This document shows, piece by piece, positions 59,601 to 64,000 of a stretch of 64,000 nucleotides of DNA (positions within the stretch are counted from its first letter, which is position 1; every line of letters begins with the position of its first letter). The position numbers and the translations under genes were made by a program. Source of the stretch: an uncultured Sphingobacteriaceae bacterium (GTDB taxonomy: Bacteria > Bacteroidota > Bacteroidia > Sphingobacteriales > Sphingobacteriaceae); contig CAMLLO010000024.1 in NCBI GenBank assembly GCA_946480915.1, forward strand, positions 1-64,000, read 5' to 3'. The notes beneath the pieces were generated by a model, which saw nothing but the letters and a program-made list of their open reading frames with translations, ran no database searches and was not told where the DNA came from.

Positions 59601-59944
59601 GGCATGATAACATCAAGAGCGCAACATCCATCATTGATTACATTTTCAGATTGTTAGGTTATGAGTATTTAAACCGCACAGATTTAGTACATGTAATTAC
59701 CGAGCAAAACGCAGTGTTGGGAAATCCTCAAATGGAAGATACTGATAAAAATACTCAGGAAAACAGCTTTTCTGATGTTAAATCGGATAAAACATCTGCT
59801 GATAGAGTTTTAAAACCAGTGTTAGATATATCTGGAGGTGGTCAATCTGATGCTCCGGCATGCGGGAACTGCGGACATATCATGGTTCGCTCAGGAACTT
59901 GTTATAAATGTCTGAACTGCGGTACGCAGGGAGGATGTTCCTAG
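56639..59944 (+). CDS. nrdJ: Vitamin B12-dependent (class II) ribonucleotide reductase
   Basis: NrdJ reduces ribonucleotides using adenosylcobalamin. The protein of about 1101 residues has the ATP/active-site barrel with [22 protein letters not shown], the catalytic cysteine regions PHACFILSV and [21 protein letters not shown], and [26 protein letters not shown]-type domain follows ([20 protein letters not shown]), and the C-terminal [20 protein letters not shown] cysteine cluster could act in thiol exchange or Zn binding. ATG 56639 ([10 protein letters not shown]) is chosen; an in-frame TTG at 56570 overlaps the promoter box. Confidence 0.93.
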   Translation: MGKNNATKKGTGKGLQFQRYFSKEGVDVYDLFQYEKRSSVIRNPAGDAVFEMNDVEVPGTWSQVATDILAQKYFRKAGVPQPDGSTGSEKSVKQVAHRMAHCWKSWGERYGYFASEKDAGIFYDELVYTIVGQLAAPNSPQWFNTGLHSSYGITGKPQGHYFVDPDTEVLSKSTSAYERPQPHACFILSVNDDLVNEGGIMDLWVREARIFKYGSGVGTNFSAIRGENEKLSGGGYSSGLMSFLKIGDRAAGAIKSGGTTRRAAKMVCLDLEHPEIEGFVNWKVEEERKVAALIAAGYSSDYEGEAYRTVAGQNSNNSVRIPNTFFKALESGNNWDLIGRTNGKVVKSISSEKLWQDIAFAAWACADPGVQYDTTINEWHTCPEGGRINASNPCSEYMFLDNTACNLASINLAHFFNPDTLVFDVKGFEHACRVWTVVLEISVLMAQFPSKEVAQLSYDYRTLGLGFANLGSMLMVAGIPYDSEKARAIGGSISAIMTGTAYATSAEMAKELGTFKRYEENKKHMLRVMRNHRYAAYNATDAYEGLEIAPPGIDQKYCPDYLLAAACNSWDKAVELGEKYGYRNAQTTVIAPTGTIGLVMDCDTTGIEPDFALVKFKKLSGGGYFKIINQGVPSALRNQGYKEHEIEAIVNYAKGAATLKGAPHINFDSLAAKGFTQDELEKIDKSLLAAFEIGFVFNQWSLGEDCLKRLGFKPEQYNSADFNMLRALGFNRQQIAEANEFICGTMTIEGAPYLKEEHYPIFDCANKCGSKGQRYIHATGHIKMMAAAQPFLSGAISKTINLPNEATVEEIKDCYALSWKLGLKANALYRDGCKLSQPLSTKSSDSKEDKLDSVEEVLGEAANVKLSDLTADQVLEAARAILEKSTDTKFKRQLSSVVERKNLPSKRGGFTQKAAVGGQTVFVRTGEYEDGTLGEIFVDMHKEGATFRSLMNCFAIAISVGLQYGVPLEEFVDKFTFTRFEPSGMVAGHDNIKSATSIIDYIFRLLGYEYLNRTDLVHVITEQNAVLGNPQMEDTDKNTQENSFSDVKSDKTSADRVLKPVLDISGGGQSDAPACGNCGHIMVRSGTCYKCLNCGTQGGCS

Positions 59945-59962
59945 TAGAAAGGATTAAAATAA

Positions 59963-59994
59963 TAAAAGCCCTACCGGAAATGGTGGGGCTTTTA
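59963..59994. terminator. Bidirectional terminator after nrdJ
   Basis: TAAAAGCCCTACC (59963-59975) pairs with GGTGGGGCTTTTA (59982-59994) with one G-T pair, between convergent genes. Confidence 0.8.
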
Positions 59995-60039
59995 CATTAG
60001 GCATCTTTTTGATGCAAAGGTATTTTAAAATAGGTTCTT

Positions 60040-60339
60040 TTATTTATTCGTAACGCTATCAATTGCCTCCTGTTCTTTTAATCCTTCAATATCATTTTTC
60101 TTTTCGAAGTTGTCTTTCACTTCCGCGAAGCTATCGAGTATCTGAGTAATGTTATCAATTATTTGAGCCGCACTGGTATGAATATCCGGTAAGGTGGTTT
60201 CTAACTTCTTGTTGTTCAGCTCCATGTTATCGACCTCTATTTTACCAATTTTTTGCAAAACTGCGGTTTGGCTGTTTTTAAGATCTACCAGTTCCCTGGA
60301 TATTTTTTCCATTAGTTCGAATTTTGCAAGTGTGTTCAT
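60040..60339 (-). CDS. Small coiled-coil protein, hypothetical
   Basis: This 99-residue, highly charged protein is predicted to be helical throughout (FELMEKISRELVDLKNSQ, then IDNITQILDSFAEVKDNFEK). It has no Cys, signal or membrane segment. I do not recognise a family. It sits between nrdJ (convergent) and a small lipoprotein gene (divergent), with 217 bases of AT-rich upstream sequence. Confidence 0.55.
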   Translation of the reverse strand: MNTLAKFELMEKISRELVDLKNSQTAVLQKIGKIEVDNMELNNKKLETTLPDIHTSAAQIIDNITQILDSFAEVKDNFEKKNDIEGLKEQEAIDSVTNK

Positions 60340-60478
60340 AACTTATCATTTGTTTAGTTTAACAAGACAATTACCCTGCCACAAACATTCCGAAAAAGCC
60401 GGAGCCATTGGATATCGACATATTTTCTTAGGGAAAATTATTTAAAATCAGCCTCACGGCTGCAAGCTTCAAAGTGTG

Positions 60479-60502
60479 TTTTAATATTTATAAATATTAA
60501 AA
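60479..60502. promoter_or_regulatory. Perfect 24-bp AT-only palindrome
   Basis: TTTTAATATTTA is followed directly by its exact reverse complement, with no spacer, 54 bases before the small lipoprotein start and in the divergent region with the coiled-coil gene. It is a candidate operator. Confidence 0.4.
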
Positions 60503-60556
60503 TCTTTGCTTAACCGGTATTGTTATGGTTTCAATAGTTTACCTCAATATAGAGTT

Positions 60557-60781
60557 ATGAAAAGCAAAATCTTAATGTTAACACTCGCCACGGGGATTGT
60601 GGCGGCAAGCTGCTCGTCGAGTAAGCAAACATCTACCGGATCGGATACTGCTACAACTGGTGTAACCGATACAAGCACTGTGGGTACTAGAAACATGGAT
60701 ACAATGAGAGCCCCAAAAAGTGATACCATGCGCACTGATACCGCAGGTCGTAGTGGAACTACAACTCCACCTAGACCCTAA
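60557..60781 (+). CDS. Small Thr/Ser/Asp-rich lipoprotein
   Basis: The 74-residue protein has a lipoprotein signal (GIVAASC, Cys19) followed by a low-complexity segment with repeated DT, TSTG and SDTMRTDTA-like units. ATG 60557 (MKSKILMLTL) gives a proper signal peptide. There is no folded domain; a cell-envelope role is all that can be said. A strong terminator follows. Confidence 0.6.
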   Translation: MKSKILMLTLATGIVAASCSSSKQTSTGSDTATTGVTDTSTVGTRNMDTMRAPKSDTMRTDTAGRSGTTTPPRP

Positions 60782-60783
60782 AA

Positions 60784-60819
60784 ACAAAGCGGCTATTTTC
60801 GGTAGCCGCTTTGTTTTTT
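60784..60819 (+). terminator. Intrinsic terminator after the small lipoprotein
   Basis: A perfect 12-bp stem, ACAAAGCGGCTA (60784-60795) with TAGCCGCTTTGT (60803-60814), is followed by a T run. Confidence 0.9.
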
Positions 60820-60829
60820 GTAAGTGGCA

Positions 60830-60857
60830 TAAAAAAACCGCCTCGAGTGAGCCGGTT
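60830..60857 (-). terminator. Intrinsic terminator after the NlpC/P60 gene
   Basis: On the minus strand AACCG with an inner CTC pairs with GAG and CGGTT, followed by seven T residues. It directly abuts the facing terminator of the lipoprotein gene. Confidence 0.75.
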
Positions 60858-60867
60858 ATATCGTTAT

Positions 60868-61404
60868 CTATTGCAATTTATCTCGTAGCGATTCGAGCAA
60901 TCTGCCCCCCTTATAATAATATCGTTTCCAATAAGGCTCGTTTAAATTACTGATCATAACCCCGCGACTGCTTGAAGCATGTGCAAACTTATTGTCGCCA
61001 AGATAAACACCTACATGAGATATTGCCCGGCTATTGATTTTAAAAAATACTAAGTCTCCTTCTTTTAGCTCCTCCTTATTTATAGGATTTACCATACTGA
61101 AGATGTTTCTAGAATTGTTTCCGATAACAGTATTAAATACTTTATCATATAACTGATAAGCAAATCCGGAGCAATCAATTCCCCGCTCGGTAGTGCCACC
61201 CAAACGATAGGGAGTGCCCAGCCAGTCGTATACAAATTGGTAAAGCTTTACATTAGATGTAGCAGAAACCGCAACACCCATTATTTGTGAAAAATATTCT
61301 TTTGCAAGGTTATCCGGATCTTCGGTAGACTTTTTAGAAGTTTGTGCCTGGGTCGACACGCACGATAACATAACTAGTACTACTAGCGTAAATTTTTTAC
61401 CCAT
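60868..61404 (-). CDS. NlpC/P60-family cell-wall peptidase (C40)
   Basis: The 178-residue secreted protein has a signal peptide (about 1-20, ending STQAQT) and an NlpC/P60 domain (about 55-170) with catalytic Cys78 (GIDCSGF), His130 (AISHVGVYLG) and the third polar residue His142 (FAHASSSRG). These enzymes cleave the D-Glu to diamino-acid link in peptidoglycan stem peptides. Upstream lies a well-spaced -33/-7 promoter. Confidence 0.92.
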   Translation of the reverse strand: MGKKFTLVVLVMLSCVSTQAQTSKKSTEDPDNLAKEYFSQIMGVAVSATSNVKLYQFVYDWLGTPYRLGGTTERGIDCSGFAYQLYDKVFNTVIGNNSRNIFSMVNPINKEELKEGDLVFFKINSRAISHVGVYLGDNKFAHASSSRGVMISNLNEPYWKRYYYKGGRLLESLRDKLQ

Positions 61405-61479
61405 TTTAAATTTCGTTTATCAGTTAAACAACAAGACTTATAAACGCCCTCTTACATTAATTTTTAATGCCGAGCATTG

Positions 61480-61509
61480 CAAAACTAACTATTTAATATT
61501 CCTATCCAA
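61480..61509 (-). promoter_or_regulatory. Promoter of the NlpC/P60 gene (TTG-N19-TAGTTTTG)
   Basis: On the minus strand TTG (61509-61507) and TAGTTTTG (61487-61480) are 19 bp apart, a full match to the Bacteroidota -33/-7 arrangement. Initiation would be about 70 nt upstream of the ATG at 61404. Confidence 0.6.
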
Positions 61510-61802
61510 GTGATTTTGTATTCTTTTAACAACTTTTATAGGCTTTTCGTATAGAAGAGTATACAAAAAGTTTTAATAGATAGTTATATTCTCCAATACG
61601 GCTATGCCAAAATTAGGTTTCAAAAAAAGCTGAATAAAAATTTTACATTGATATTCAGGTATATATGTATAAGTTTTGACATCCCCTGTTACAGTTCATT
61701 ACCAATTAGCGTCATAGGTATAATAATCAGTTTGGGTGCTGTACTTACAAATCTTACCCGCGTTTGATTGATATTTTTATGTTTTATTTGGTTAACCCCA
61801 AG

Positions 61803-61818
61803 AGGAGCTTCGGCTCCT
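61803..61818 (-). terminator. Terminator-like hairpin after the transglutaminase gene
   Basis: AGGAGC and GCTCCT (61803-61808 with 61813-61818) form a 6-bp stem with a four-base loop (TTCG on plus, CGAA on minus). It starts four bases past the stop; the T run is weak. Confidence 0.5.
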
Positions 61819-61822
61819 TTTA

Positions 61823-62668
61823 CTATTCGTAGCTCAGTCCCTTCAGGTCTGTGGTGTTGTAAAAATAAGGTTCAAATCCTTCCTGCACGCAGACCGAGTC
61901 TACCTTTATTAAACCATATTTAACATAACCAAATATGCTGGCTATTGCGGCATCGGCGGCATCACGGCCGCTGGCAATTTTTACCATCCCGTTTAAGGGA
62001 GCGATCTTAGTTGCATCAAAAATTATCCACTTGCCACCCATATACGCTTCGAAGCAAGCGTGGAAATCCGGTGGGTCCAGCTGATAAGCATAACCTGTAA
62101 AGTACCTTGCCGGAATTGTTAAGGCTCTGCAGAGTGCAATGCCAAGATGAGCAAAATCTCGGCAAACCCCAGCTTGTTCGGTAACAGTGTCATAAGCTGA
62201 AGTTTGTGAATTGGTTAAGCCGCTTAGGTATTCCACATTTCTATTAATCCATTCGGTCAATGCAAGAACTTTCTCATAAGCATTCCCGATATTGCCGAAT
62301 TTATTATTAGCCAGACGATAAAGCTTATCCGATTGGCAATAGCGGCTTGGGTACAGGTACGGTAAGATGTGAGGTTCCATTTGAGCAATCGGCACATCTG
62401 TGAGAACTTCAAAATCTATCAGTTCAAATGCAGTATCTACGATGGCTGAATATTCGATATTTAAAACACATGGCTCAGGGATTTCCAGGCGCATAAAACG
62501 GTTCTCGCCGTGGTCCGATATGAGCTCTTCAGCCTTTATATACGGAGTTGTCGCAAACATTTCCTCAACGATGGTTTGGTGTTGTGTTTGAAGCGCATGG
62601 ATGTTTAAAATCAGAGTGCTATCATTAAGCACTTCATATGCCATATTGCTGGAAACTTTGAATCTCAT
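61823..62668 (-). CDS. Transglutaminase-like cysteine peptidase-fold protein
   Basis: The 281-residue protein has an N-terminal beta domain (about 1-100, ending near DVPIAQMEPHILPYLYPSRYC) and a transglutaminase-like core with Cys169 (AGVCRDFAHLGIAL), His203 (DFHACFEAY) and Asp218 (WIIFDATKIAPL), a complete triad. Proteins of this type accompany Anbu proteasome-like subunits. Its ATG overlaps the Anbu stop by four bases, so the two are co-translated. Confidence 0.9.
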   Translation of the reverse strand: MRFKVSSNMAYEVLNDSTLILNIHALQTQHQTIVEEMFATTPYIKAEELISDHGENRFMRLEIPEPCVLNIEYSAIVDTAFELIDFEVLTDVPIAQMEPHILPYLYPSRYCQSDKLYRLANNKFGNIGNAYEKVLALTEWINRNVEYLSGLTNSQTSAYDTVTEQAGVCRDFAHLGIALCRALTIPARYFTGYAYQLDPPDFHACFEAYMGGKWIIFDATKIAPLNGMVKIASGRDAADAAIASIFGYVKYGLIKVDSVCVQEGFEPYFYNTTDLKGLSYE

Positions 62669-63420
62669 AAAGGTGGTTTAACAGAGTCAATGTTCTTAAC
62701 AGGCAATTTATTAAAAGCAACATCCATCCAGTCTTCCGGAATATTGGTTAGAGCATTTTTAAGTTCTTCTGCCCATTGAGTTGATATTTGCCGCAGGTCT
62801 TTTTCCTCATATCGATGTTCGATCATGCCGTAAGTGTCTGTTTTATACAATACCACATCTATAGGAAAGTCTACATCATTTGCACTGGCCCGGGTGGAAT
62901 CGAATGACAAAAAACCTGTTTTCAATGCAAGCTTTAAACTTGAGTTGCCATCCAGGGTGCGTTGCAAAATAGGCTTTCCATTACCGCTATTTCCAATGAT
63001 TACGAAAGGTGCACCCTGGTCTAATTCTACCCAATTACCTTCGGGGTACAATAGAAACAGTTTGTGTTCCTCATCATCTTTAAGTTGGCCGCCAATTATT
63101 GTATTTAAATTAAATTTAAAGCCCGACTTTTCCAGATGGGCCCTGTCCTCTTCGGCGACGCGGCGTACCTGTTCGCCAAAAGCATTTACAGCCTTATAAA
63201 GCTTGTTATGTTCAACCCCCTCTTCAACCAGTTCGCGGAAGTACAGAATAGCTTTATCTCTTACAGAGCGTAAGCCGCTGGTCATGATAAAAAGGGAATA
63301 ATGATCTTTTTGTTCAATCAATATTTTCTTTTTCATGGTCGTATCGGTGCCTGAAGTAATGCGGGTATCGGCTATCGCGACCAATCCTTCTTTCACTTTT
63401 ATAGCTAAACAGTAAGTCAT
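62665..63420 (-). CDS. Anbu-type proteasome-like peptidase subunit
   Basis: The 251-residue protein belongs to the Ntn-hydrolase fold of 20S beta subunits: MTYCLAIKVKEGLVAIADTR places Thr2 as the potential N-terminal nucleophile after Met removal, and IADTRITSG and a central lysine (KKILIE) follow the Anbu pattern. The C-terminal part (VDFPIDVVLYKTDTYGMIEHRYEE) also fits. Anbu forms open-ring assemblies of unknown physiological target. The usual partners include an alpha-E protein and an ATP-grasp enzyme; only the transglutaminase is next to it here. Confidence 0.87.
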   Translation of the reverse strand: MTYCLAIKVKEGLVAIADTRITSGTDTTMKKKILIEQKDHYSLFIMTSGLRSVRDKAILYFRELVEEGVEHNKLYKAVNAFGEQVRRVAEEDRAHLEKSGFKFNLNTIIGGQLKDDEEHKLFLLYPEGNWVELDQGAPFVIIGNSGNGKPILQRTLDGNSSLKLALKTGFLSFDSTRASANDVDFPIDVVLYKTDTYGMIEHRYEEKDLRQISTQWAEELKNALTNIPEDWMDVAFNKLPVKNIDSVKPPL

Positions 63421-63983
63421 ATTGTTATCTATATTAAAGGTAGCAAGGTAGGTATTTAAAAAACAGATTTTAAATTAGTAAAGATAGCTGGCATAGAAAG
63501 CCACTTGCTTTTAAAGATAAATTTTTAATACCTTTAGGTAATATATAAACCTGTTACATCGTTTAGATGAAAAATAATATTTCCGGAAAATGGAACCTTA
63601 GTAAGAAATGGCCGTATATACGTGATATGAAAAACACGTCTGGAAAAGAAAATATTAGCGTAGTTAGTCAAGCATCGAATAGTTTTTTCTCGCGGTTCCT
63701 TACCGTTTCGGTTCTGGTAGCCGGTAATTTGTTCGTTTGTCTGCTTTTTTTGTTGCTCTATCTGATTATTAAATAAATTAATCGCATCGCCTTTTTCTGT
63801 TGTTAAGCCGGGATAAACGTACCTGGGTCTTTTCCTGATCTCCATATTTATACATCTTTCGTCGGTGCAAAACACTGAAAAATAGCCAACCCTTCTAATT
63901 TTATACGAATATCCCTCTCAAAGCAGGATTAATTTTCAAACTTTAAGATTATATTTGCCAGCAAAATCATTTTTTATACACTA
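63421..63983. other. 563-bp region with two overlapping doubtful ORFs
   Basis: Two ORFs overlap on opposite strands. The plus frame (63567-63776) gives 69 residues ending in a hydrophobic helix (VLVAGNLFVCLLFLLLYLII). The minus frame (63845-63534) gives about 103 residues beginning MEIRKRPRYVYPGLTTEKGD. Neither resembles a known family, and at most one is likely real. The last 35 bases hold the promoter of the next gene. Confidence 0.35.
63950..63957 (+). promoter_or_regulatory. -7 promoter box (TATATTTG) of the right-end gene
   Basis: TATATTTG fits TAnnTTTG and ends 26 bases before ATG 63984. No -33 TTG is found. Confidence 0.4.
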
Positions 63984-64000
63984 ATGAGAGAAATACAGTT
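63984..64000 (+). CDS. Probable pyruvate dehydrogenase E1 beta subunit, first codons only
   Basis: Only ATG and four full codons are visible (MREIQ). Bacteroidota PDH E1 beta proteins commonly begin MREIQFREAL, so this is the best guess, and the upstream promoter box supports a gene start. The evidence is short and the identity remains open. Confidence 0.4.

Larger units (their letters stand above)
61405..61822. other. 418-bp gap between the NlpC and transglutaminase genes
   Basis: No ORF with coding character is seen. The region contains the NlpC promoter (61480-61509) and an imperfect hairpin, CTTTTCGTATA (61543-61553) with TATACAAAAAG (61560-61570, one mismatch). A small terminator-like hairpin lies at 61803-61818. 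The rest is AT-rich. Confidence 0.5.

Noticed and set aside
1..64000. tRNA, rRNA, CRISPR or insertion sequence
   Set aside because: A reading of intergenic regions found no cloverleaf with conserved T-loop bases, no spaced direct repeats of CRISPR type, and no transposase-like frame.

Overview
The window looks like a chromosomal segment from a low-GC member of the Bacteroidota, most likely family Sphingobacteriaceae (Pedobacter-like). The assignment is inferred from gene content: an LpxC-FabZ fusion in the lipid A operon, a PorX-type response regulator with a PglZ domain, an acylornithine-type carbamoyltransferase, DUF3127 and IPExxxVDY proteins, a class II ribonucleotide reductase, a 29-residue AURKAIP1/COX24-like basic protein and a TonB-dependent receptor. 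The promoter and start signals fit too: TAnnTTTG boxes, many TTG or GTG starts and almost no Shine-Dalgarno sequences. I see no rRNA, tRNA, CRISPR array, insertion sequence or prophage.

Layout. 1-7.8 kb: a Nif3-like 3' end, a zinc-ribbon coiled-coil protein, 5-formyl-THF cyclo-ligase, EF-P, a lone ABC ATPase, lpxA / lpxC-fabZ / lpxD and an HD phosphohydrolase. 7.9-14.9 kb: porX, tsaE, alanine dehydrogenase, a YihY membrane protein, a DUF885 lipoprotein and a DUF4197 lipoprotein. 15.1-19.5 kb: an ECF sigma factor with a probable anti-sigma partner, an M1 aminopeptidase broken by a one-base frameshift, and an RlmL-like methyltransferase. 19.7-25.6 kb: a DUF3127 protein with an SSB-like tail, a histidine kinase/response regulator pair, and a small Cys/His protein with a TonB receptor. 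25.9-32.0 kb: radA, rng, the 29-residue basic protein, a TPR protein, HU, mutY and ssb.

32.2-44.5 kb is a complete arginine operon: GNAT, argG, argC, argD, argF', a PaiB-like gene, argB, proC, argE, argH and an aminotransferase. It has two insertions, a four-helix-bundle (IVP/S23) gene and a DUF433/DUF5615 toxin-antitoxin pair. A 44-codon leader ORF with an Arg-rich end, followed by mutually exclusive hairpins, precedes it and suggests transcription attenuation. Residue 90 of the carbamoyltransferase is Val, which points to N-succinylated rather than N-acetylated intermediates.

44.7-64 kb: small secreted proteins, an RsmI-like methyltransferase with an FAD monooxygenase, miaE, nadD, gmk, yicC, rnc, fabF, acpP, pyk, the class II RNR nrdJ (with DnaA-box-like sites and a palindrome upstream), a NlpC/P60 peptidase, and an Anbu proteasome-like subunit with a transglutaminase. 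The window ends in the first codons of a probable pyruvate dehydrogenase E1 beta gene.

The two most unusual signals are not genes. First, at least six gene boundaries carry arrays of degenerate 7-bp words, usually as facing inverted arrays. The words differ between loci but the 7-bp period is kept, and one pair of arrays brackets the IVP gene with 2 bp to spare at each end. Second, six genes have a TAnnTTTG promoter box ending only 3-5 bp before the start codon, which predicts leaderless mRNAs.
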